Origin: Limnanthes douglasii subsp. nivea
Taxonomy: Eukaryota; Streptophyta; Magnoliopsida; Brassicales; Limnanthaceae
Assembly: GCA_036936605.1 (NCBI GenBank)
Contig: JAUPFV010000004.1
Span: 66,488,352 to 66,552,351 of the forward strand
Direction: 5' to 3'
Length of the DNA: 64,000 bases
Below the pieces are notes generated by a model. That model saw only the letters and a program-made list of their open reading frames with translations, had not been told where the DNA came from and searched no databases. Position numbers and translations under genes: made by a program. Shown one piece after another: positions 9,726 to 20,027 of the stretch (its first letter is position 1; every line of letters begins with the position of its first letter).

Positions 9726-10400
9726 TTTAACATTAGGGTTGTTCTTGATATAATGTTAAAAAAAATCAAACTAGAAATATCGGCATTGACCATGAACAAT
9801 ATATATGTATTGTTTCGATAACACATGAGTTGTTTTGTGCATGGAAAATAGTTATGTTAGATTATGAGAATATATGCATTTTGTTATATAAAGTTGATAA
9901 ACATTAACAAACTGTAGAATTCTTTTATTTATTTCTCTTTATTTTTGTATAATGCATGAATGCCCTTTTTGTGCTAATTGTTTTCTATTTTGGAGTACCT
10001 TTGCTTATAATTATGTTTTATGCGTCTTTTGTGCACACTTTGTTTATACGTACTTTGTTTTTTCTATTAAAACAATCAATTTCAATATGTTAAGATTTTG
10101 TTGGGAACACTTGTGTTCCTTGCTCTAGATATTTTATAGATTTTTCCAAGCTTTGAAGAGTGCATGATTCTTTTTAAAGGTTTTTTTATTATTTTTATTT
10201 TTTATGAATCTGAAGCTTTCTTAGTCTCTATAGACTTTTTTTTTCAATCGTCCCATGCTTATTTTTAATTTTATTGATTTTACGAAGTCTTTAGTTCTTG
10301 TTGGCATCACCTTTTTGATGGCTTGTTGGCTTCAACACTTATAAATGTACTTTTACTTTAAGATCATAGTAAGACTTGATGAATTTGGTACAATAAATGT
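9726..10400. other. No gene identified; T-rich
   Basis: No coding signal is recognisable. The + strand is T-rich and may be the LTR or untranslated part of the old Ty3 relic on its right, but I could not align it to a known LTR. Confidence 0.4.
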
Positions 10401-13400
10401 TTTTTTAATGTTGAATGTCACGCCGCCGAGGTAGGAAAAAAATATCCATATAGTTTGACCCTTCTTTCTTATATAAAATCAAATTCAACAATCTTGTATT
10501 CTGTATTATTTGTTTCATCATATGTTGCAATTATATGCGATGATATACATGTTTCAGCTGATACGACTGCTTCCATACTATATACCATGGAATATGTTGT
10601 TTCTTTGGTGACTTACTTAGGCGTGGTTATATATGACCATAACCCCTTGTAAAACCTCTAGCTAAGTTCCTACAACTATTTCCAATATTTTCATAATATC
10701 ATCTGTAATTTGCATGTTAGTTACCTCCAATTGACTGTAAGCTTATGGATAAAAATGGGAAAATAAAATTGGTTTGATTCATTTTTAGTGTAAAGCGGTG
10801 TGCACTTTTTATTTTGGAATTGGGTTGCATTATCTATCGTAATGACCCTTGAAATTCATACATTTCATACATGTTACCTTTATAAAGGTAATAAATTCCC
10901 GTGATGGTTACTATGGGTTGTGCTTCTACCCACTTTGAGAAATAATCTACGTAAACAAGCAAAACAATTCTTCATCGTGGAGCTCATAGTAAGGTTCTTA
11001 CAATATCCAGTCCCCAAATATCAAATAATATTACTTTTGGTATTGTTTCCAGCAACACTATTGTGACTTTTATACTGTTTGATAAGTGTTGGCATATGTC
11101 ATACTGCTCGATCTTCTTCTTAACATCTTTCATTATTGTGGGCCAATAATAATCCTGTATGAGGATTCATCGTTGAAATGCCTTGTAGCCGTAGTGGATT
11201 TTTCTTTCTCCATCGTGTAATTATTTTAGAATAAAGTCTGCTTCGTTAGGGCTTAAGTACCGAAGTAATGGTTTGATTAGACCTATTTTGTACATTATAT
11301 CCAAGACTACATAAATTTTATTAATTTCATCTTAACATTTCTTACTTCTATTCTATCTTAGGGGAGTATGACTTCAAATAGGTATTTCTTAATTGAATTT
11401 ATCCAATCGTCATCTTCGTATTCTCAGTATATTTCCATTAATCATGTATATGTAAATTTTGACAAAAACTTGTTGGGTGAGGTAATAAATATATTTTCTT
11501 CATATATTACTTTTTAGTCTGAATATTTTCACTTCGAAGATGCAAGTGCATCAACAATGTGTTTTAAGCTATTGGGACTTATTTAAATTCAACTTGACTG
11601 AATTGTAAAAAATGGTGGTGAAGTTATTTTAAATATTGAATAATGCTCATTTTTAGATTTAGCTTGTCCCAAGGCTTGGTTGACCACTAACTTTGAATCT
11701 ATGACGAATTGAGTTTTTTTTAGGCCCATAATGTTTTTCCATTCATAGTCTTGCAATTACAAATTTGTACTCTTCTTCGTTGTTAGATGTTGAAAAGTAG
11801 AACTTGATTGACTGAATTATGATATCGTTTTTTGGTGATATGAGTTGGACTTCTGCTAATTATCCTTGATTGTTACTTCCTTCATTGCTCTTGATCTTCT
11901 TCACGCATTTGCATTGGATTGTAACCAGAAAAAACACCCATAAAGCATAACATTTTGTTCCCGGACATTATATATACCAATTGGTCAATTATTGGTATGT
12001 GAAAATGGTCAATCAGACATGTCTTGTTAAGGTCTATGACATCCATACACATCCTATATTTTCTATTTTTTTAAAACAAGATTAGGTTGACCTCCTACAG
12101 TGGATAATATGATTCTTGTATATATCTTACATCAAATATTTTATCTATTTCTTAAATAATTTTCTATGTTTTATGTTGAGATTATGATCTTCTCTTTTGT
12201 TTGGTATACCGAAAGTTGTTGTTGATTGATAACTGATGTCAAATTAAATATGCTCAAACTTCTGTCACATCTTGCATTCTATATGCAAATAAATCTAAAT
12301 TTTATAAAAAACAATAATTATATTATGTCTAATATCAGTTGAAATATCTCGACCGACCTTTAGCCTCATTCTCTCATCCTTACATTCTCCACATCTTCCC
12401 TCGGATGTACACAACATGAGACTTTCGTGGGGTCATCCACTATTTCTAAAATGGCCACTTCTTCTTATTGTTACACATTAAATGTCAGGGATGACATGTA
12501 ACACTCTATGGAAGTCTTCTGATTTTTTTCAATCATAACTACTTTACCATTATTGCGAATCTTAGGAATTGGTGTATCATAGAAACTAGAGTGTGCATTT
12601 GATCCATTCAAGACTTTCCCCATATGACATTGTATGTGGAAGATTCGTCTGCCACCATGAATAGGCATTGAACCTTCTTCTTGTATTCTTGCTAGCCTAG
12701 GATGCCATCTAGGTTCATTTTCCCACCTACAAGTGTGTTTGCCCTGATAAAACCGGTAAAGCTTCATTGATTTGGATTTAGAACTTCTGCTCATCTCATT
12801 CTAATATAAGTACATTTATACGGTATGTTAACCGAGCTCTCAATATCTATTGGTGTGGATTATTTTCGACTGAGGGTAATTTGGTCAAATGTTTTGTGGT
12901 GTTTTAGAGATATTAAATGTTTTGGGTGTTTTGTAGTGAGAGATTTAAGCTGTCTGGTTGTATTAAATGTTCATTACCCTCATTAACGAAAGTGGTTGGG
13001 TATTTATACCCTTGATTATAGGCCATATGGGCTTTGGGGTCAATTTCATGAAATCGGGTCGAATTCAAAAACCCATTAGTTTATTAAGCATATTAGGAAT
13101 TAGCTTAGTCAAAAGGTGATTAGCTTTTAGTACTTTTGTCCAGTTCGGATGGTTTAGTGGGTGATTTTTGTCTGAATTTCCCCTGTCCGGTTTCTATAGT
13201 GAGTGACAAATATTTCCGTACTCATCATCTATCATTACCCTTTTGATTTCGAATCTGGCTACCTATATTATTATTAATACAACATTGTTATACGGTGTTG
13301 TCATTATTCTTAAATTATCATCCGTGAAAGATAGCATATGATGGGGTTCTTGATAGAAATACGAAGATGTTTGTCTTTAATATTGTACCTTTATTACATC

Positions 13401-15100
13401 ATCGTATCATTTTCTGATTTTTTCGGAAAGTCTCAAGTATGATTTTCTTCCTGGAATTACACATATTCATTTTCTATTGAGGTATGGGTCCAGATATTCT
13501 CCTTTTTACAATATTGTAATGCTTATTTTTCTTCAGCTTGGGTCGATATTCTTTCGGTGCTTCATTTGAACTTTGTTTGGTTCGTCTTTTTCTTTTTTTC
13601 GAACAAACTTTATGAGTTTGCTTCACTAAAATTTGGACTTGATCGTACGAAGCCCAACAATCTCTTATAAAGTGTCCAATATTGTTATGGAAGTTTCAGT
13701 ACTTATTCTTGTTTATGTGCTCATGTTCTCTATGAAATTTCCCAACATTTTCTATTTGACAACATATTTAGTTTTCTCATAGATTGCTCTTAAATTTTTG
13801 GTCAGGTGTGTGAAGGCTCTTTTGGTGGGTAATCAGGAATTTTACTAATTTTGTTATCATAACCACTTTTCGATTGTTCATTGTCCTAGCCGAAGTCTTT
13901 ACATTTGTTGTTAATGAATATTTATTTTTTGTGTTAATTTGCGTCATTGTTACATTTTTATGGATGGAGGCTGGTTTGGTAATTGATTGTCGAAGTTACT
14001 GTGTATCCTTCTCTTTTAACTCTAACAACCCTATATACTTTAATCGCTCTCTTTAGCAAGTAGGTCATGGAATCTAGAGTCTTTTTATTTATTAAATAAT
14101 TTGAGAGTGCACCTTATAAGATTCATTTCCTATATGCACTTATGACCACCAAATTATGCCAGGCCTGCAACTCACTCTTGGTATTTACGAACGTCTGGGT
14201 GTACTCTCTTTGACTTTCATTGCAATGAATTATGTAGTCCTCGTGTTCCTTTATCATATTAAAACTTATAAAATAATTTTTGAAAGTTTTTCACAACATC
14301 TTATAGCTCTTGATGCTTCCAACCGGTTGACTAAATAGCCAATGCATGTCGATCTCTCTGAACGTCATGGAGAATGCTTTACACTTCATTTTTTTTTCAT
14401 CTGATCCATACTACAACATCTTGCTATTAAATTTCGGAATGTGATGCTTGTGATCTATTTTTCTATAGTATTTATCATTTTTATTGTTGTTAAAAAATAA
14501 CGACAAAAGTTTGTACACAATTTCTAGGGCTAGTGTGGATTTTTCATCTAACAGATCTTCTTTGTTCATATAGAAGATGCTCGTATTGCTCGTGAAAAAA
14601 GTTTTTTTTTATACCCAAGTCCCTATTATTTTTTGGTCGAGGGATGCATGTTGTTTTTTGGCATAGTAGGTTGAGACCCTTAAAAGTAGTGGTTCTTTTG
14701 TGCATGATTTTGTCATTGGAAAATTAACGGGTTTATGTTTGCTCCATCTGAGGCCGAGATGAGGTTCTGATTGAGATATAAGGATGTTTGTATGCCATTA
14801 TGCAATGTTGGTGGTCTTTTGGTTAAATTTTCTTGAAAGCTTATTTGCGCTCCAAGGTTGTTCTAAAAGACCTACGACTGAAAAGATGAAGCGTGCTGCT
14901 GGTTAAAAGAGAATTCTGGTGGAGCCTCATGGGCTTTCGGAAATTATGGTTGTTGTACATGAACTCGATGGCACCTCTATTGTTGATCAGGGGATTGTGC
15001 ATATCCCGAATGTCTGACCGGGAAGTCCACTCGACTTCCAATATATGGAGGAGTCTGTTGGATTATTATCAAAGTATTAAAGTACACTTGACACTCTTTT
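10400..15100 (-). pseudogene. Ancient Ty3/Gypsy (Tat-like) element relic
   Basis: On the - strand, from high to low coordinates, the order is gag to integrase. 14100-14300 retains a gag stretch (YIIHC, then TFVNTKSEL, like E1 TIIHCAQE and RFVNTKNGL). 13500-13740 has the HNNIGHF..DC knuckle-like motif. 12471-12794 matches the region after protease (GKVLNGSNA, KTSIECYMSSL). 12020-12100 matches the RT motif RMCIDFTDLN. 11640-11900 corresponds to the archaeal-type RNase H (SNNEEEYKF). 10840-11220 matches integrase (FSKW region and YWPTIMKD region). Every domain is broken by many stops. It is much older than E1 and E2 and is itself interrupted by the solo LTR at 12851-13227. Confidence 0.7.
12851..13227 (-). 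repeat. Solo LTR with target duplication TCTAT
   Basis: A 377-bp LTR of the E1/E2 superfamily starts TGGTGTGGATTATTTTCGAC and ends CCGTACTCATCA. It contains GGTTGGGTATTTATACCC (TATA on the - strand) and CCTGTCCGG. Identical 5-bp repeats TCTAT flank it (12846-12850 and 13228-13232). No internal region is present, so it results from recombination between the two LTRs of a former full element. It lies within the old Ty3 relic, between its gag and protease parts. Confidence 0.9.
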
Positions 15101-16130
15101 TTGTGCGGTTGAGGGAATAGTTTAGCTTCATTTTGGCCCGTTGTAAGGCGACCATGATTCCCAAATTTGTTCCTTTATCATGCCCCGCTTTGATGTTGGT
15201 GTTCAATTTCTTTTTGTGTTCTTACGACGTTCTCATTGCTTCCTGCTCTGGTTGGATGACCTTCGATTTGAGTTTTTTTTATCTTCTCTGTTAGCTGTGT
15301 TGAAATATAGTTTTATTTTTTAGTGATGTTTCCTAAACGCTCTTTAAACATGTTAGGAGTTACGTCATCTCATTCTTCTTATTCCACTCATTGGACAACT
15401 GACTTAAATCTTGGAGTCCGGATGAATAATTGTTCTTGCAACATTTGAAAATTGTTAGTTTGTCTTCCCTCAATAGTTGAACCATAAACTCCAACCCGGT
15501 GACAAGAGGGGTTGTTCGTCGAAAACTTTCACTTCAAGCTCCATTTATGATGGATCATATTGTTGAGTTGGTTTCAGATTCTTCTTACTTTTAATTGTTT
15601 GGGAAATTGATGTTGCAAATTCGCGACTGGTGGATTGACCCGAAGCACATATATTCTATGAAGATCAAGAGAGTAAAAGTAACGAAAGAATAAATGCTAG
15701 TAAGTGTTAATAATCATTGGAGAAGAACAAATACTTAATTGATGATTTTTCTCTCTCCATTTATAAAGTTTACAATAAGATAATGATCTCTCCGAAATAT
15801 TAAAAATCTCTTAGTGAATAATTAGTTCATAAACTTATAATCAATAGATCATAATGTTATGGACCAGAGTTTTTATACCATCTATCATATAATACTAACT
15901 TGATTAAAAAATTGATTGACTTGGTCTAATCCATAAATGATTGATAAAATAACTTTAAGAGAATAAAAAACCAAAGCTTTAATATTACTATTTGAACATT
16001 ATTTTAATAAATTTGAAAAGCAAAATATATTATTTAAAAAAAATAGAATGAAAGCTATAATATATAATATTTGTCTTTTGATTTTGATTGTGACTATTTT
16101 TTTCTTATAATCTTTTCATGTTAACATGTC
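15101..16130. other. No gene identified; possible LTR of the old relic
   Basis: The sequence is AT-rich. At 15620-15650, AAATTCGCGACTGGTGGATTG faintly resembles the primer-binding region of E1 (GTCGCC/CACTG), and ATTTATAAAGTTTAC near 15760 could be a TATA box. Part of 15650-16100 may therefore be the 5' LTR of the relic at 10400-15100. I cannot prove this without its partner. Confidence 0.35.
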
Positions 16131-16135
16131 TCGTT

Positions 16136-16632
16136 TGGTATGGATAAAAGTTGCCTAAGGGTAGGCTGGTAATTTTATGTGGAGTTTTAAGGTGGTGTAA
16201 AGGTGTTTCACGGTGGTGTGGTGGTGTTTTAGAGGTGTTTTAAGATATTTCAAGGTGTTTCAAGGGTGGAGAGAGAATTAAGCAGCCTGGCAGCAGTTAA
16301 TTTTTCTTACCCCAAGTTAATGCTGGTGGTTGGGCATTTATAGTGTAAGATTTGGGCCCTTATGGGCTTTCGGGTCAAGTTTAATGGACCCGGGTCATGT
16401 TAAAAGACCCAAAAGTTTTAAGTAAGTGAATAGACAGCTTAGTCAGATAGTGTTTAGGTATTTTAGTACTTTAGTCATAATTCGAACTGCTTTATGTTCG
16501 CAGTGTTCAAAGTCTCCTCTTCGGTTCAACCAGTGCTGTTCGAACTGAAGTCATGGGGGTCTGTCCGGATTTACGGGGTGACTTTACTTTGGACTACCCT
16601 TCCGGGGGGGCTCTTCGAATTGGGACTCATCA
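16136..16632 (-). repeat. 3' LTR of E1 (497 bp)
   Basis: In element orientation it begins TGATGAGTCCC and ends CATACCA. The - strand TATA box TATAAAT is at 16336-16342. It has GGCA/GCAG extra bases (4 bp) near 16291 and AAAAG instead of ACAAG near 16421 relative to the partner. It is flanked on the left by TCGTT (16131-16135). Confidence 0.95.
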
Positions 16633-16646
16633 GGAGCCCCTTTTTA
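16633..16646 (-). other. Polypurine tract of E1
   Basis: On the - strand TAAAAAGGGGCTCC runs directly into the 3' LTR start TGATGAG. The same tract with one more A occurs in E2 (31855-31869). It primes plus-strand synthesis. Confidence 0.8.
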
Positions 16647-16787
16647 GGTATTTGAACAAGTGTCCTTGTTAAAGAACTGAAAAACAGTCCGATTTGAGAA
16701 GTGGTTTTCTGATTCGAAGAGAGTTGAGACAGGCCCGGACAGCCCAACCGTTACGAATTTCAAACGGTTCTTTGTCAGAAGTAGTGG

Positions 16788-16970
16788 GACACGTGTCACC
16801 CTCTGGTTGGTCACCCCAGCCGTTTTTCTACCTCGAAAATTACACCACTTTATTAAATAGGTAACTTCTTTAAATGGTTTTGATGATGTCAGCGCCGTCT
16901 TTTAATCATTGCCCAACTTTTCGGATTCTCCTAGGAATCAAACCCCCTTTTTTACATTTACTATAAATAC
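16788..16970 (+). promoter_or_regulatory. Promoter of the E1 antisense gene
   Basis: The palindrome GACACGTGTC lies at 16788-16797, followed by a CCAGCCGTTTTTC block (about 16816-16828) and the TATA box CTATAAATAC at 16961-16970. The conserved ATG at 17064 is about 100 bp further. E2 has the same elements at the same order and nearly the same spacing although the intervening sequence has diverged. It drives transcription opposite to gag-pol, and lies outside the LTR. Confidence 0.7.
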
Positions 16971-17063
16971 TATTTGCCTTTCACAGTTTCACTTTCACTT
17001 TTACTCTACCATTTCACTCAAAACTTCATCTCTCTAAATCTTCAAATTCTCCATAGTTGTTTT

Positions 17064-20027
17064 ATGTTCACAGCAAGAACAGCTTTAATCAAGGGTGGCT
17101 GGCTCAATCTTTCAGAACTAGAGAAAGCTCAAAGGGTCGAAAAAGAGAAAAGGCTTGCAGCAGGGCTTCCAGCATCGCCTGTCGAGAAACCAGCCCCTTC
17201 GATTGAAGAATCTGATAGAGGTTCGTCTTCCTCAAAGGGTACAAAACCTAGAAAGCTCTTTCGAACAACACTCTCTCCCATCGTTTCAGACTCTTCAGTT
17301 CAAGAGTCTATCCCCATTGTTGAACCGGGGGTTACTGTTACAAGTGTCAGAAAAAAGTCTACTTTTATTGCCATGGGGTCCGACTCCGATCATTCTCCAG
17401 ACAAGCTTATTATGAAGAGACCAAGTAGATTGGTTAAAGGACTCTCCTCAAAAAATACTAGTGAGTCGGGGTCCGGAACAACTGTTAGGACCCTCCGGGA
17501 GAGGCCGGTTGGTCCGGAGGCTAGCAGTCCACTACCTCCAAAGGAAACCTCGACCTCAGAGACTCAAGCTGAGGTGAAAATTCAAAAACACACTACGAGT
17601 CGCCAGTCCGGAGGATCAGCTGTGCCAAGCTTCATCCCTCCCCGGGCTGTTTCTGCAGAAGCTCCCCCAACAGTAATGGAGGAGAGGATGGAAGACTCCA
17701 TTGAGGAGGCCAGATTTGAGTCCGAATCGTCCGGACAAGCTGACACTGCAATAGTTGTTGCCAAGAAAGGCAAAGAGGACTTGTTCTTGAGCCGTCCGGA
17801 TCTGCCGGAGTGCCTTGAAGGGAAAGTTGGGCCCTGCTTTCACAAGGTAGAGTTTAAGTATCTCTTATCTTTGTTAAAAACCAAGTATGCATTTATTCAC
17901 ACTAGAGACTTGGGACGGCTTCGCACTAAGTGGGGGATCCCTGAAAACGTAAAGATCCGAATTCCCATCGATCCAGAGACCCCGATGGATTGTAAGAGGA
18001 ATGAGATTGTATTCTTTACAGAGCTGTTCAACTGGGGACTCAGGTTCCCATTGGATCCGGAGATAGTACGCTATTTCCACTTAGTGAAGCTATGTCCATT
18101 GCAGCTGAGCCCCAACGGATGGTACACCCTGATGTCATGCATTATGGCATCCAGGCTGTCCGGAATTCCTCTTCCAATGGAAGAGTTCGCTGCTGTTGCC
18201 AGTCTGTGCAAACACCACCAGTTCCCCTTTTACCACTTTAACATGGGGAACAACCTGAAAGCCGTCGATGATCTCCTAGAGTCGGAGAATAAATTGAGGA
18301 GCCAATTTTTGTTTATAAGTGGCTCATGGGAGAATGGGAAGAAGATTAAGATTGGGGAGAATCCTAGCCTTCTTCGAAGCAGATGGAGAAGCGATCGTAA
18401 GTTTTTTCTTTTAAATTTCTATTCGAATCTTCCCTTTTTTAAGCTTTCACTAACTAACTATTCTTTTGTTTTGTCAGAACTGCCAAAAGAGTTCGGAGAC
18501 TATACGAAAGCCGGACAGGTTACCTGTGGCAAGATAAATGCATGGGCCACAGAGAACTGGGAGAACCGGTTTCACAAGGCTTTCACTCCGGGAAACCTAG
18601 CCAGATCTCACCTGTGGAACACCACAGGTAGGAGAGATTTAACATGGGAGGAGTTCTCCACCCCTCCGGACGATGACATAGTGCTAAGAAGGTCACATGA
18701 GCTAGATGGGACCCTTTTCCTCCCTCTTCGGGCCAAAGCCCCAAGTAAAATGAAGGGTCAGAAGAAGAAAGGGAGGAAAACGGCAGTGGAAACGGAGAAA
18801 AAGGCTCCAACTGACACAGAGGTGCCAGTCCCAGCTCAAGTTGATACAAGCCTTCTACAGGTGGTAGAAGTGGAAAGTAAGAGACACGGAGAGACTCCCT
18901 CAAAACCCTTAAGGGCCTCCAAACGAACTCGTAAACAAGTAAGTGATAGTGCTGACAGAGAAGTAAAAAAGAAGAAGACTTCTCAAGAAGAAGAGCCTGC
19001 TGTCCGGGATCCGGAGCCCACTTTTCCAGTTGATCCTACGTTAGCCGAAGAGATCCCAGAAAACCTTAACGAAGGGATTCCAGGGGAGCTTCACACTGAT
19101 GATATTGAACAGGGAGAGATCAACATGGATGAAGTGGATGTCACCGGCCTGGGTCCTCTAGGTGACTACTTCCTTGGTTTGTCTAGGGATGAGTTTGCAG
19201 GGCCATATGTTCCTCCAAGTAGTTCCAACACAGTGAACTTCAATGGTAAGACTTTCTTGGTTTCCAGTGAAAGGGACATTATAGCTCACTCCCTCCTTAG
19301 CAACGTGCAACCTGTGCTCACCTTGGAAAGGCAAGTCCGGAGTCAGGCAGAAACCATTAAGGAGCTTAAGTCTGAGAAGGAGAAACTGTCCGATGACCTC
19401 CGGGGTGCTGGTACCCAGATCGACTTGCTTAAGGAGTCAAACAAACAGCTGAAGAGGAGTAAAGATGAAGGCAACACAAAAGTTGCCTCTTTGGAGAAAA
19501 CCCTAGAAGATCTCCGGGCTAAGCTGTCCGAGTTGGAGAAGGACTTGAAAACTTCAAAGGATGAGACTGCAGCAAAAGAGAAACTTGTCACCAATCTGAC
19601 CACTGACAAACTTGCTTTAGAGAATGCAGTGACTCAGGCTGTTGGTGAGAAGGCTGCCCTGGTGAAGGATCAAGAGGCCATGGTCAAGGCCAAAATCAAT
19701 GCTTATGCCAAGGAGATGCTACGGAGTGAGGAATTATTGATTGAGAAGGTGAAATCTGACATGGTCCTCTTATTTCACGAGAAGTTCCCGAAGAGGAGAC
19801 TTGGGAACTTATGGCGTTATGTGGATGATGATGATCTCCCATACTGGACCATGGCTGATGACGAGGGGTATTCTGATGAGCCTTCATCTGGTGATGAAGA
19901 GGAAACTGGAGAGAGCCCTAGGGAGGAAGAGATCGACCCTAAAGGCAAGAAAAAAGTCGAAGAGAAGAGTGACATTAAAGATAAGAACACGCATGTGGGT
20001 GAGCCGTCTTCGAAGGCTCTTCCTTAG
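17064..20027 (+). CDS. Antisense extra gene (aORF) of E1, intact, one intron
   Basis: The start is ATG 17064 (MFTARTALIKGGWLNLSELE), because E2 starts at the equivalent ATG and upstream frame extensions lack an ATG. Exons 17064-18396 and 18478-20027 give about 960 residues. The N-terminal 240 residues are Ser/Pro/Glu-rich and probably disordered. A globular domain at about 245-430 contains CFHKV, RTKWGIPENVKIRIP, FNWGLRFPLDPEIVRYF and IMASRLSGIPLP, resembling PF04195. Lys/Arg clusters (SKRTRKQ, KKKKTS, about 595-640) could be nuclear localisation signals. A coiled coil spans about 725-860, followed by the conserved MVLLFHEKFPKR and an acidic tail. No signal peptide, membrane segment or nuclease motif is visible, so it is not an env gene. 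Function is unknown; it is antisense to pol and convergent with it. Confidence 0.9.
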   Translation: MFTARTALIKGGWLNLSELEKAQRVEKEKRLAAGLPASPVEKPAPSIEESDRGSSSSKGTKPRKLFRTTLSPIVSDSSVQESIPIVEPGVTVTSVRKKSTFIAMGSDSDHSPDKLIMKRPSRLVKGLSSKNTSESGSGTTVRTLRERPVGPEASSPLPPKETSTSETQAEVKIQKHTTSRQSGGSAVPSFIPPRAVSAEAPPTVMEERMEDSIEEARFESESSGQADTAIVVAKKGKEDLFLSRPDLPECLEGKVGPCFHKVEFKYLLSLLKTKYAFIHTRDLGRLRTKWGIPENVKIRIPIDPETPMDCKRNEIVFFTELFNWGLRFPLDPEIVRYFHLVKLCPLQLSPNGWYTLMSCIMASRLSGIPLPMEEFAAVASLCKHHQFPFYHFNMGNNLKAVDDLLESENKLRSQFLFISGSWENGKKIKIGENPSLLRSRWRSDRKFFLLNFYSNLPFFKLSLTNYSFVLSELPKEFGDYTKAGQVTCGKINAWATENWENRFHKAFTPGNLARSHLWNTTGRRDLTWEEFSTPPDDDIVLRRSHELDGTLFLPLRAKAPSKMKGQKKKGRKTAVETEKKAPTDTEVPVPAQVDTSLLQVVEVESKRHGETPSKPLRASKRTRKQVSDSADREVKKKKTSQEEEPAVRDPEPTFPVDPTLAEEIPENLNEGIPGELHTDDIEQGEINMDEVDVTGLGPLGDYFLGLSRDEFAGPYVPPSSSNTVNFNGKTFLVSSERDIIAHSLLSNVQPVLTLERQVRSQAETIKELKSEKEKLSDDLRGAGTQIDLLKESNKQLKRSKDEGNTKVASLEKTLEDLRAKLSELEKDLKTSKDETAAKEKLVTNLTTDKLALENAVTQAVGEKAALVKDQEAMVKAKINAYAKEMLRSEELLIEKVKSDMVLLFHEKFPKRRLGNLWRYVDDDDLPYWTMADDEGYSDEPSSGDEEETGESPREEEIDPKGKKKVEEKSDIKDKNTHVGEPSSKALP
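18397..18477 (+). other. Spliceosomal intron in the E1 aORF (81 bp)
   Basis: The donor GTAAGT follows GCGATC, a branch-like CTAACTAAC lies near 18450, and the acceptor is TTTTGTCAG before AACTGCC. Length is a multiple of three with no stop, so the unspliced frame also reads through. E2 and E4 have an intron at the same codon whose sequence and length differ, and in E2 it contains a stop. This establishes it as an intron rather than coding sequence. Confidence 0.85.

Noticed and set aside
10455..10652. Small hydrophobic + strand frame
   Set aside because: It is isolated within a decayed Ty3 region, with no homologue and a T-rich composition that favours hydrophobic codons.
16974..17063. N-terminal extension of the antisense gene
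   Set aside because: The extension begins at a TTG and overlaps the TATA-to-leader region; E2 has its first ATG at the equivalent of 17064.
17064..20027. Antisense gene as an envelope gene
   Set aside because: It is on the opposite strand to gag-pol, and shows no signal peptide or transmembrane segment. It has a coiled coil and basic clusters instead.
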